IMG/VR virus record: IMGVR_UViG_3300027754_000069
Coordinates: 18,689-82,688 of that record
Source of the DNA: a virus
Reading direction: 5' to 3' (one strand)
Length of the DNA stretch: 64,000 nucleotides
Positions 8,072-14,961 of the stretch are shown here, piece by piece. Under the pieces are notes generated by a model that worked only from the letters and a program-made list of their open reading frames with translations, was not told where the DNA came from and did no database searches. Numbering within the stretch: position 1 is the stretch's first letter; each line of letters begins with the position of its first letter. A program made the translations under genes and the position numbers.

Positions 8072-8207
8072 CAGCATAAGTTGGGGTGAGTTAGCAGAAC
8101 TAACTCATCAGATACAGGTAGAACGCTTTCAATTCTGCATGTGTGAAGACAATGAAGGTAATGAGAATCCATACGCAGACTGCCCGAAAGGGGAAGGCAA
8201 TGAGTAA
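8061..8207 (+). CDS. Short early protein (48 residues)
   Basis: ATG at 8061 with GGAGGAGG seven bases upstream. Overlaps the end of the previous gene and the start of the next one (ATGAGTAA). Contains CMCEDNEG and a later single Cys. No clear homologue in the right unit, where a Cys-rich segment (50330 onward) sits after the same upstream gene. Modest confidence because of size. Confidence 0.45.
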   Translation: MTNDSISWGELAELTHQIQVERFQFCMCEDNEGNENPYADCPKGEGNE

Positions 8208-8382
8208 ACATATCTATGATATGAACGCTGAAGAACTGGCTCAACTTGTGTGCTTCGGATACGAGGGACACCCATGTACCAACACGATGGATGAATATGG
8301 CTGTCGGAATAGCATGAAGGACAACGAACCATTCTGTTCAGAATGCTGTGCCGATACGAATGACGGCGCATGCTGTGGATAA
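8200..8382 (+). CDS. Cysteine-rich zinc-finger-like early protein (60 residues)
   Basis: MSKHIYDMNAEELAQLVCFG then GHPCTNTMDEYGCRN and FCSECCADTNDGACCG, giving eight Cys and two His. The right-unit homologue 49029-49217 is almost identical in its second half. The start is chosen by homology; a longer frame from 8143 is not conserved. In the right unit this gene has moved upstream of the GP88-like gene. A zinc-binding interaction role is likely, the target unknown. Confidence 0.75.
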   Translation: MSKHIYDMNAEELAQLVCFGYEGHPCTNTMDEYGCRNSMKDNEPFCSECCADTNDGACCG

Positions 8383-8397
8383 CAGGCGTCAAAGATA

Positions 8398-8414
8398 GCA
8401 TAGCAAAGCTATGC
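8398..8414 (+). promoter_or_regulatory. Early-operon hairpin 3 (GCATAGC-AAA-GCTATGC)
   Basis: 7-bp stem with AAA loop, then ATATATATAGG and the ribosome site CCGAAAGGAAACGATA of the gene at 8460. Same design as hairpins 1 and 2 with the middle pair changed to T-A. Confidence 0.65.
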
Positions 8415-8459
8415 ATATATATAGGAGGCAAGACCAAACCCAACCGAAAGGAAACGATA

Positions 8460-8927
8460 ATGACAGCAATAGAACAAGCAGTACAAGAAGCAGTAGGCAT
8501 AGCATCACTCAGCGAAGCAGATAAACTGCGAGTTGACCTTGAAAGCGCAAGCACCACAGTCAACGCACTCCGCGTCGCCGTCAACAATCATCGCAATCAA
8601 GTACGTGATTTATACACAGCACTCAACGACACCATCCAAGATGGTGGATGTGAAGAGACAAGCAACATCACCTTCGGTGAGTTGTCCGAGATACTCAAAG
8701 ATGTATTCGGTAGTGAACTGGTGTTCACTAAAGAGTACGAAGTGCAGGTTCGATACACCATGTATGCAACGTTCAAGATAACAGCAGCATCTGAAGATGA
8801 TGCTCGTTCAATCGCCGAAGAGATTGGTATCAGCACAGACCCAGAGTGGGATATCGATACCGATAACACAGAGCCAGACTCATGGCATATCGATGACACA
8901 CGTATCGACTACATACAGGAGGCATAA
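8460..8927 (+). CDS. Early protein with coiled-coil N-terminus (155 residues)
   Basis: The N-terminal half (about residues 15-60) has heptad-like spacing of L, V and A and is probably helical. The C-terminal half contains EYEVQVRYTMYATF and DDARSIAEEIGISTDPEW. The right-unit homologue lies in 50570-51040, within a longer open frame. The ATG at 8460 is set by the CCGAAAGGAAACGATA ribosome site; the frame upstream runs through hairpin 3. Function not recognised. Confidence 0.7.
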   Translation: MTAIEQAVQEAVGIASLSEADKLRVDLESASTTVNALRVAVNNHRNQVRDLYTALNDTIQDGGCEETSNITFGELSEILKDVFGSELVFTKEYEVQVRYTMYATFKITAASEDDARSIAEEIGISTDPEWDIDTDNTEPDSWHIDDTRIDYIQEA

Positions 8928-8929
8928 CG

Positions 8930-9193
8930 ATGGCAACAATCAGACGAGGTGCGACCTGCCCCAATGGGGCAGTCATCGTCGACGCTAAAAACTCATGGGT
9001 AGATGGTGAGAAAATCATCCTCTGCCTATGGCTGAAAGACATACAAGGTAGCGAACCAATGCTACGAAACGCTGACCCTTACGTAACTTGGAGGGCATAC
9101 CTCCACCCAGATACAGGGGAAATCGTATGTAACACTGGTCATTACCATGACAAACTCTCCGATGCAGTTGTTGACTTTGCCAGCCGTATCTGA
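8930..9193 (+). CDS. Conserved early protein (87 residues)
   Basis: MATIRRGATCPNGAVIVD, then a hydrophobic KIILCLW strand and the well-kept segments NADPYVTW and GEIVCNTGHY, ending LSDAVVDFASRI. The homologue is 51040-51297. Looks like a small all-beta domain. The ATG follows GGAGGCATAACG. No family recognised. Confidence 0.7.
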   Translation: MATIRRGATCPNGAVIVDAKNSWVDGEKIILCLWLKDIQGSEPMLRNADPYVTWRAYLHPDTGEIVCNTGHYHDKLSDAVVDFASRI

Positions 9194-9234
9194 GAATATA
9201 TTCTCACAACCAACCCGACCCGAAAGGAAATGAT

Positions 9235-10209
9235 ATGACAACAAGAACAGAACGACGCCAAGCAATGAGCGTGGCAGGTTACGAAGTAACAGCAACATCA
9301 GCACATGATGCAGCAGTACAAGCAGGACTTGACTGGCAAGTTTCACTTGCTGAGGTTGAAGCCATCGCATTAAACAACGACGGCGTTAGCCGTCTGCCAG
9401 TACCGAATACATTCGCCACTGTACGTACCGATAAGGATGGCGGACAGTCTGTACTAGGTACAGTTGGTAGCCGATACAAAGTATTCCAGAATGATGAGAT
9501 GTTCTCAGCGTTGGATGCACTGGTTGACTCTGGTGAAGCCAGATATGCAGCAGCTGGTGCATTACGTGACGGTGCTCAAGTCTGGATGACACTTGCACTT
9601 CCAAAGGAAGTGAAGATTGCAGGTGACCCACATGCAGGGTACTTACTAGCACGAACATCACACGATGGTTCATGTTCACTTGGTATCCAGCCAATCGTTA
9701 ACCGATTGTTCTGCACCAATCAAATCTCTGGCATCTTCCGTAAGGATACGAAGTATTCCTTGCACCACACAACCAACGCTAACCTCAAGGTCAATGACCT
9801 TCGCAAGATGTTAGATGTAATCTATACTGGCATCGAGACATATGAATCTGTGGCTGACCAGTTGTTGAATACAACTGTAAGTGACAATCAAGTTGAAGCC
9901 ATCTTCAAGAAGATGTGGTCATTACCTAGTACAACAGAGTCAGCACCATACTTCCGTCTCTCCACAGGGGAGAAGCGCCAGTTCAACAAAGCAACTGAGG
10001 CTCGTACTCAAGCAATGAATATCTACCAAGGTAGCACTGGTACACAGGAAAACATTAAAGGCACAGCCTTCGGTGCTTTCCAAGCCATCGTTGAGTACGT
10101 CGACTGGTTCAGCCACAAATCAGGAGCAGTACGTGCTGAACGTGTGGTGTCTGGTTCATTCGACCGAACTAAGAGCAAGGCTCTTGAACTAATCACGAGA
10201 GGGGTATAA
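9235..10209 (+). CDS. DUF932 (phage/plasmid-like) protein
   Basis: 324 residues with the features of the DUF932 phage/plasmid-like family: FATVRTDKDGGQSVLGTVGSRYK near residues 61-83, FQNDEMFSALDALVDSG, then LLARTSHDGS and RLFCTNQI, and a late RTQAMNIYQG. The family is common in phages and plasmids, with no settled function. Strong ribosome site CCGAAAGGAAATGAT. The right-unit homologue is 51336-52316. Largest gene of the early operon, so probably abundant early product (inference). Confidence 0.8.
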   Translation: MTTRTERRQAMSVAGYEVTATSAHDAAVQAGLDWQVSLAEVEAIALNNDGVSRLPVPNTFATVRTDKDGGQSVLGTVGSRYKVFQNDEMFSALDALVDSGEARYAAAGALRDGAQVWMTLALPKEVKIAGDPHAGYLLARTSHDGSCSLGIQPIVNRLFCTNQISGIFRKDTKYSLHHTTNANLKVNDLRKMLDVIYTGIETYESVADQLLNTTVSDNQVEAIFKKMWSLPSTTESAPYFRLSTGEKRQFNKATEARTQAMNIYQGSTGTQENIKGTAFGAFQAIVEYVDWFSHKSGAVRAERVVSGSFDRTKSKALELITRGV

Positions 10210-10211
10210 CT

Positions 10212-10442
10212 ATGACGGAGAATCCGTTACAAAAATATGTAGATGAGTTTGACCAAGAGGTTGCTCAGCCTCCGCTATCAGCGGAGGATGGGCAGTACCT
10301 ACTCAAAGCTTTGGATTATCTAGCCATCTACTCAGAAAAAAATAATCAACCAGAATTGGTTGAGCAGCCACGTCATGATGAACTAGAAGTAACCATGACT
10401 GCCGTCACCCTGTATTCACGACAGGAGAATACCGATGGGTAA
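10212..10442 (+). CDS. Small acidic early protein (76 residues)
   Basis: Lies directly after the DUF932 gene. Contains QYLLKALDYLAIYSEKNNQP. The right-unit counterpart 52317-52523 shares KALDYLHIYAQK and a similar acidic character. Probably helical. Ends overlapping the next gene. Confidence 0.65.
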   Translation: MTENPLQKYVDEFDQEVAQPPLSAEDGQYLLKALDYLAIYSEKNNQPELVEQPRHDELEVTMTAVTLYSRQENTDG

Positions 10443-10662
10443 ACTTGAGAACAACACCACGTTAGTGGTGCGTGAACCATCGCTAGTAATTAGACCTGTC
10501 GCTGGATGGTCATGGTATTGTGGATATCATGATACCTATGGTATCGGTGACGATGAGGACGAAGTTCTCTGGATGGCTGGTGCTCACATGTACTACAAAG
10601 AAGCAGACGGTGATGTCTGTGAAATCTATACACGAGAATGGGAAGTGAGGAAAGAAGCATGA
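10435..10662 (+). CDS. Conserved early protein (75 residues)
   Basis: Strongly conserved core AGWSWYCGYHDTYGIGDDEDE and GAHM-Y in both units (other copy 52516-52743). Rich in Trp, Tyr and Asp. Overlaps the previous gene by 8 bases and the next start by ATGA. No known family recognised. Confidence 0.7.
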   Translation: MGKLENNTTLVVREPSLVIRPVAGWSWYCGYHDTYGIGDDEDEVLWMAGAHMYYKEADGDVCEIYTREWEVRKEA

Positions 10663-10790
10663 TACATATAGCAAGTGTGGTTCTTATCTGTGCTTACTGC
10701 AATGCAGAGATTGAACGACGCACAGAACTAGAAGCAACCGAAGCACTGGCTCACCATCAGCAGTACGTCCAGTGTATTAAGAACTACTAA
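10659..10790 (+). CDS. Short CxxC protein (43 residues)
   Basis: MIHIASVVLICAYCNAEIERR; a CAYC pair near residues 11-14 and a later single Cys. The homologue at 52740-52871 has the same length and nearly the same sequence, which supports the call. Its ATG overlaps the previous stop; its stop overlaps the next start. Possibly a tiny zinc or redox protein. Confidence 0.7.
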   Translation: MIHIASVVLICAYCNAEIERRTELEATEALAHHQQYVQCIKNY

Positions 10791-11122
10791 TGGCACGACC
10801 ACGTCCAACTGAAATCAAGTTAGTTGCTAACTTGTTAGACCCAGACAACACAAACTCCGAAAGTGCTAGCGAGTTAGCGTTAGAGATTATCGAAGCTCTT
10901 GATGTATCAAGAGGTAAGCGTGACTCTTATGTACTCGTAGCACAGCTTGCAAGGTGGGCTCCAGTTCAAGCGTGGGGTGAGTTCAACACACAACTACAAG
11001 CAGAGAAGTTTGTTAAGCATCTGACTGCCGTAGATATAGAAGGCGATGGGGGCAGAGCCCTCATCGTCCACCTCGAACAACCAGAAAAACTATTAGAACG
11101 GATTGGAGAATCGAAGAAATGA
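10790..11122 (+). CDS. Conserved early protein (110 residues)
   Basis: MARPRPTEIKLVANLLDPDN, then a helical segment ALEIIEAL and the well-kept segment VQAWGEFNTQLQAEKFVKHL. The homologue is 52871-53194. Couples by overlap to genes on both sides. Not recognised; a small DNA- or protein-binding domain is possible. Confidence 0.7.
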   Translation: MARPRPTEIKLVANLLDPDNTNSESASELALEIIEALDVSRGKRDSYVLVAQLARWAPVQAWGEFNTQLQAEKFVKHLTAVDIEGDGGRALIVHLEQPEKLLERIGESKK

Positions 11123-11262
11123 TTACATTTATTATCGCATCAGCAGTAGGTTTCTTTGCCTATCGGTTGGGTAAGAAGAAAGGCGAAGCCGATATGTATC
11201 GGCTTTGCTATGACGCCGAACAAACCAAGAGAGAATTCTTCTCAGGCATAAGTCGGTGGTAA
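11119..11262 (+). CDS. Small membrane-anchored protein, last of the early operon
   Basis: 47 residues: hydrophobic N-terminus ITFIIASAVGFFAY followed by a basic stretch GKKKG and the motif REFFSGIS. The right-unit homologue 53194-53361 shares the N-terminal hydrophobic segment and REFFSDIS. ATGA overlap with the previous gene. A terminator follows. Confidence 0.65.
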   Translation: MITFIIASAVGFFAYRLGKKKGEADMYRLCYDAEQTKREFFSGISRW

Positions 11263-11267
11263 AGGGA

Positions 11268-11301
11268 GAGGCGGGGGATTATTCCTCCGCCTTTTCTTTT
11301 T
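11268..11301 (+). terminator. Terminator of the early operon
   Basis: GGCGGGGG, loop, CCTCCGCC then TTTTCTTTTT. It ends the plus operon and also covers the last codons of the convergent glycosyltransferase gene. The right unit has the same arrangement at 53375-53403. Confidence 0.8.
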
Positions 11302-12058
11302 CACGCGCCTGTGCCTTCATGCTATTCATCATCGTAATCCAATAGAGTTTATAGAACTCTTCATCATATGCAAACCGTTTCATATGCTTAACCCCAGCAC
11401 CAGTATGACCATACAATGGGACGCCTGCTTCCTTCATGTTCATGAAGAACTGGATATCCTCACCAATAAATCTATCCTTGCCATCAGCGCTGCCACCATC
11501 TGTCTCTAAGAACAGTGGCTTATCGCCATGGAATTCTCGTATCTTGTCAGCTGCATTGCGATGCATAAGTAAGAAGCCAAACCCAGCGTAATCAATCTTA
11601 AGTAATTCATTCGGTGGCAAGGGATGGATGTATGACATGCTGTACTTATCATCCTCCGATGCATGAAACAGCGCAGCATACGGCTGCATGATAGAGCTTT
11701 CCATCTGCTTACTAATGTAATAGGTTCCGCTAACAACAGGTCGGTTGACTGGGTCAGCTGAATCCCATACCAACTTAAGCGCCTCGTTCGTAAGAACGAT
11801 GTCGCTATCTACCCAGAGTATCCAATCAAAGTTAGTCTTCTTATGCCAAGTATCGAACGCTGTCTCACGTTGCCTGCCTATCTGATTGCCTTGCACACGC
11901 TGAGCTGATGTGATTGGTAGACCCGCAGTTAACAGGGAATACACCACACCTTCCATGAACTTGCCATCAACAGTTCCATTGTCACACCAAGTCAACATGA
12001 TTTGATTGTTAACTACCTTTGGTGTTACCTGCTTAGAAGGATTGCCTGACTTACCCAA
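11279..12058 (-). CDS. Glycosyltransferase-like protein (GT-A fold)
   Basis: About 259 residues. FDWILWVDSDIVLTNEAL carries the DxD-type metal and sugar-nucleotide motif of GT-A glycosyltransferases. Later conserved parts are SGTYYISK, DYAGFGFLLMHR and GEDIQFFMNMKEAG, the last typical of the acceptor region. The frame is open to an ATG at 12112, but a TTG at 12058 with GGAGG upstream matches the start of the right-unit gene (54109). The substrate could be virion protein, DNA or host wall polymer. Last gene of the replication operon. Confidence 0.75.
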   Translation of the reverse strand: MGKSGNPSKQVTPKVVNNQIMLTWCDNGTVDGKFMEGVVYSLLTAGLPITSAQRVQGNQIGRQRETAFDTWHKKTNFDWILWVDSDIVLTNEALKLVWDSADPVNRPVVSGTYYISKQMESSIMQPYAALFHASEDDKYSMSYIHPLPPNELLKIDYAGFGFLLMHRNAADKIREFHGDKPLFLETDGGSADGKDRFIGEDIQFFMNMKEAGVPLYGHTGAGVKHMKRFAYDEEFYKLYWITMMNSMKAQAREKEKAEE

Positions 12059-12227
12059 TGCTACTACCTCCTGCCCATCCTCCACCTTTAAAGTGGATAG
12101 GTGCTGCGACAAACAGCTTAGTTAATGTGACGTTGCAGTCTTCACATTTAGGAAACTCTTCCCCATCTTTGATATTAATCTCTGTAACTTTCTCACAGGT
12201 TACGCATTTGAAATCCCATGTTGCCAT
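12051..12227 (-). CDS. FmdB-like zinc ribbon protein
   Basis: 58 residues with CxxC pairs at 8-11 and 28-31, then a stretch PIHFKGGGW, which is the arrangement of FmdB-family zinc ribbons. The start at 12227 overlaps the sigma-like stop (TAATG); a longer frame to 12317 lies inside that gene. The right-unit copy is 54096-54275. FmdB-type proteins are small regulators or accessory factors of unclear function. Confidence 0.75.
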   Translation of the reverse strand: MATWDFKCVTCEKVTEINIKDGEEFPKCEDCNVTLTKLFVAAPIHFKGGGWAGGSSIG

Positions 12228-12865
12228 TAGTATGGTGCTCCCCCTCCAAGTAGTTCTGATATGTCTCGTATCCCTCGTGCTGATATCTGTTCTACTCGCT
12301 GAGGTGAGATGTCCCAAGCTGTTGCTATCTCCGTTAATGGCTGGTCGTGAGCGAAGCGACTGTTAAGTATCCCTTGTGTACGTGGGTCCAGCTTCTTCAT
12401 AGCTCTGTCAACATCAGCCAGCATAGCCAGCAAGTTGTTACCTTCGCTTGCTTGCTTCTTAGCTTTGATGCCATGTACATCTGGGTCTAACACTTGGTTG
12501 GTTAGATGTGCATCTTCGGAACCAAGAACTTTAATTAAACCTTCAATCATTTCAATACGATAGTAGTACTCATCACCAAGCTCATAGCCAAGAGCTCTTG
12601 CCTTTTCTTTGCGAGCGTATCGCTCGCCTGCTCTACGCATGAAAGTAGAGAAAGCTTTGTAACCCATTCGTCTTTCGTTCTCTTCTTCACGCATGAGATA
12701 CTCTTTGACTTTGTCTTTACGTTTCCAAGCGTACTCATTCATAGCTTGCTTGATGTCTGCCTGCTCGGCAAACCTGTGGTATTTCTTTGAAATATTATAT
12801 GAAAGTACAGATGTAATATCGTTTACTTGTTCCCAAATAGAATGGTCGCGGTTCAGCTCAGCCAT
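12227..12865 (-). CDS. Sigma-factor-like protein
   Basis: 212 residues. The C-terminal region LTEIATAWDISPQRVEQISARGI (about 178-200) is a helix-turn-helix like region 4.2 of sigma-70 factors, which reads the -35 element. The helical N-terminal part with KYHRFAEQADIKQAMNEYAW fits region 2. Right-unit homologue 54275-54913. Probably directs host RNA polymerase to phage promoters. Lies in one operon with WhiB, the other presumed transcription factor. Confidence 0.75.
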   Translation of the reverse strand: MAELNRDHSIWEQVNDITSVLSYNISKKYHRFAEQADIKQAMNEYAWKRKDKVKEYLMREEENERRMGYKAFSTFMRRAGERYARKEKARALGYELGDEYYYRIEMIEGLIKVLGSEDAHLTNQVLDPDVHGIKAKKQASEGNNLLAMLADVDRAMKKLDPRTQGILNSRFAHDQPLTEIATAWDISPQRVEQISARGIRDISELLGGGAPY

Positions 12866-13145
12866 GTGCCTTCACCAGATATTCAATTGACTTAAGCAGT
12901 AGAGCAGGGTCATCACCTAATAAACCAAGGGCGCGATTATGGTTACTGCAAAGTAATCCTCGCACCTTGCCACTCTTATGACAATGGTCGATGTCGAGCG
13001 CTCTGCCTTGGGGAGGTTCACCACAAATGTAGCAAGTCCCACCTTGGTCTTCGAGCATTTGGTCGTACTCTTCCACGCTAATACCGTAAGACCGTATGCG
13101 AGAACCACGTGCTTCTTCGTAGGTTTTATTTCTTTTGCGTGGCAT
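12858..13145 (-). CDS. Recombination endonuclease VII-like protein
   Basis: 95 residues. CYIC (38-41), then ALDIDHCHKSGKVRGLLCSNHN (49-70) with DIDHCH and a second zinc ligand pair C66-H69. This is the His-Me finger endonuclease VII pattern, which resolves branched DNA before packaging. Right-unit copy 54906-55193. Overlaps both neighbours slightly. Confidence 0.88.
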   Translation of the reverse strand: MPRKRNKTYEEARGSRIRSYGISVEEYDQMLEDQGGTCYICGEPPQGRALDIDHCHKSGKVRGLLCSNHNRALGLLGDDPALLLKSIEYLVKAHG

Positions 13146-13443
13146 ACTTCTCCCAGATGCCTCGCTCTACCATTAACGCAATGATTGCGTAGTTGGCTAT
13201 GTCAACGAAGCTATCTTCAAGTGCCTCGTTGTTTGGTTCAATATTGTTATAGATTAAATTCTTTAATCGTTCCAGCTTATCTGACATACGAACCATCAAC
13301 CCATTGGTTGCACCACCAGGTGCATTCCATATATTAAGGGGACCGTAATCAATTTGCTTCATTACTAAAATAGATAGAAGCTCATCGTAAATTCCTTGAG
13401 CGTCTTCCTGGAAATTATCGATGGTTAGTTTGTTCGTTGCCAA
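13126..13443 (-). CDS. DUF1599-like (nucleotide-modification-associated) protein
   Basis: 105 residues with KQIDYGPLNIW, VRMSDKLERLKNL and DSFVDIANYAIIAL, the layout of DUF1599 and related MazG-like all-alpha proteins; E and D residues could bind metal and nucleotide. Start is TTG in both units, preceded by AAAGG. The right-unit copy (55174-55491) differs at only four residues, the most conserved pair in the window. Confidence 0.75.
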   Translation of the reverse strand: MATNKLTIDNFQEDAQGIYDELLSILVMKQIDYGPLNIWNAPGGATNGLMVRMSDKLERLKNLIYNNIEPNNEALEDSFVDIANYAIIALMVERGIWEKYATQKK

Positions 13444-13454
13444 CGGAGCCCTTT

Positions 13455-14102
13455 CTAATCGTCTAGTGCATTAATCAATGCTGTTAATGCTTGAGCTCCT
13501 TGGTCAGCAATTATACTATTGATATCAGAATCAGGCGGTAACGACACGCGCATGGCTTGAGGTATTGCATCTACTAATCTGCGAGCCAAGTCCTGTCCTG
13601 GATTAGAACCATCTTCTTTAACATCGTTATCTGTGGCTACAATTACTCTACCTATGCCATCAAAACAACGTGAGAAATAAGGCTTCCAAGCGTTAACGCC
13701 AGCAACAGCGACAGCAGGATGCCCAGCAAGAGTAGCAGATATCGCATCAATCTCTCCTTCAACTATTAATACCTCCCTTACAGCATGAATGATTGCGTTG
13801 ACATTATATAGATGGTGCTTCTGACCAGTAGGTATCATGTACTTAGGGTCACCATCATCAATCCGACGGAACTTGAACCCGACAACACCAGCATTAGTAA
13901 TATACGGAATAGATAAATGCTTTTTAATTCTGTCTTCATGACCAGCAGCAGGTTCTTCCACGTAGCCCAACAGGAATTGTTGGGCGCCAGCAAGGATGCC
14001 ACGCTTCTCAAGGTACGCCTCAGCTGGTGAACCAGCCAAAGAATTATGATAGGTGTGTGCTGCCTTTGTCCAGAGTTCAATGAGCTTAGGATTGGTTCTC
14101 AC
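13455..14102 (-). CDS. Toprim-domain DNA primase (catalytic part)
   Basis: 215 residues. Toprim motifs: LIVEGEIDA at 112-120 with the catalytic Glu, and VATDND at 155-160 with the acidic pair. A substrate-recognition stretch GFKFRRIDDGDPKYM precedes them. It lacks a zinc finger; that domain is encoded separately at 14626-14958, with the Ntn-hydrolase gene between. Start is GTG overlapping the upstream stop (GTGA). Right-unit homologue 55503-56150. Makes primers for replication together with the helicase 16545-17378. Confidence 0.88.
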   Translation of the reverse strand: MRTNPKLIELWTKAAHTYHNSLAGSPAEAYLEKRGILAGAQQFLLGYVEEPAAGHEDRIKKHLSIPYITNAGVVGFKFRRIDDGDPKYMIPTGQKHHLYNVNAIIHAVREVLIVEGEIDAISATLAGHPAVAVAGVNAWKPYFSRCFDGIGRVIVATDNDVKEDGSNPGQDLARRLVDAIPQAMRVSLPPDSDINSIIADQGAQALTALINALDD

Positions 14103-14629
14103 TTCTTCTCCTGTCTATGTGTAATGAATGGAGGCGCAGTATACACATCATTACGAGCAGCAATCTGCATTGCTTGCTTCCATGTTGCCCCGCCTGCCAG
14201 TGCGCCAAGAGCCCATGATGAGCCAGACCCTATCCCATACAGACCATCGTCACGCAGGTATACAGAATAGTTATCATCTACTTGGTAGATGGTGCCGTTG
14301 ATTGCTAATAAAAATTCAAACCCAGCATCCTCGTCATCCTTACTTGGGGTATAGCCAGAATCTTTGATGCACTCTCTCATGCTAGGTACAACTGTTGTAA
14401 TCATAAAATGATATTCATCTTTAATGTTAGCTGGGATAGTTGGTGGTTTCCACACGTGCTGCATCACATCGCATGGTTGTACGTCACCAGCACCAGCAAC
14501 CAACCACTTGCCACGTTTAGTTATCTTAGTAACTATCGGATGCGAGAATGGTCTACCGCCTGCGGTAGTACGTGAGTCGGCTGCAAATATGCAGCCGTTG
14601 TCTTGTTGGATACCAATGATAGTTGTCAC
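14099..14629 (-). CDS. HslV/proteasome-beta-like Ntn-hydrolase
   Basis: Predicted 176 residues from a GTG at 14629 that forms a GTGA overlap with the primase zinc-domain stop. This start gives Met-Thr-Thr-Ile-Ile-Gly, so removing Met exposes Thr1, as in HslV. Counting from Thr1, Asp17 is exactly in the AADSRTT motif, Lys34 is near the usual Lys33, GSGSS is at 133-137 and D-V-Y-T at 160-163. All match the catalytic layout of the 20S/HslV family. The longer frame from 14659 would add ten residues as a propeptide but is not conserved. Partner ATPase not found. Role unknown; self-assembling protease or amidase is possible. Confidence 0.85.
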   Translation of the reverse strand: MTTIIGIQQDNGCIFAADSRTTAGGRPFSHPIVTKITKRGKWLVAGAGDVQPCDVMQHVWKPPTIPANIKDEYHFMITTVVPSMRECIKDSGYTPSKDDEDAGFEFLLAINGTIYQVDDNYSVYLRDDGLYGIGSGSSWALGALAGGATWKQAMQIAARNDVYTAPPFITHRQEKK

Positions 14630-14958
14630 AGTGAAGCCCTCAATCTTGGTGGCGTCCAACGCCCACTTGACTTCTTACGTCCACGAGTTGGAGCAGACTG
14701 CTGTGATTCCTTGCCAATGTTTTTCTCTGCCCACTTACGAGCTTCTGGGTATGTTAGCTTCTCACGAGCCATGATTATCTGTATACCAGAACCACTTCCG
14801 CTACATGCATAACATACCCAGACGCCCTTGTCTGAGTTTACTGAAGCAGACTTACGTGAGTCGTCATGTACAGGACACAAGATTGATTTCTCCCCGCCAA
14901 GTGGCAAGGTCAATCCGTAATGACTGAAGACTGCTTCTAAAAACTCAGACTGATTCAT
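14626..14958 (-). CDS. Primase zinc-binding domain protein
   Basis: 110 residues with a CHC2-type zinc site: C28-P-V-H31 and C49-Y-A-C52, the N-terminal domain of DnaG-type primases. The Toprim part is absent and lies two genes downstream. C-terminus is basic. Right-unit copy 56674-57000 (GTG start). Presumably acts in trans with the Toprim protein at 13455-14102 to find template sites. Confidence 0.85.
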   Translation of the reverse strand: MNQSEFLEAVFSHYGLTLPLGGEKSILCPVHDDSRKSASVNSDKGVWVCYACSGSGSGIQIIMAREKLTYPEARKWAEKNIGKESQQSAPTRGRKKSSGRWTPPRLRASL

Positions 14959-14961
14959 TTG

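Noticed and set aside
5898-8414. CRISPR-like repeats in the early region
   Set aside because: The repeated hairpins have different stem sequences, irregular distances and genes between them, not direct repeats with spacers.
8370-8459. Longer N-terminus of the coiled-coil early protein starting at 8370
   Set aside because: It would translate hairpin 3 and the ribosome site; the right unit has a different upstream sequence and the ATG at 8460 has a strong ribosome site.
14630-14659. Longer start of the Ntn-hydrolase with a ten-residue leader
   Set aside because: The leader residues differ between units while both have a start codon directly before Thr-Thr with a four-base stop/start overlap. 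A short propeptide remains a minor possibility.
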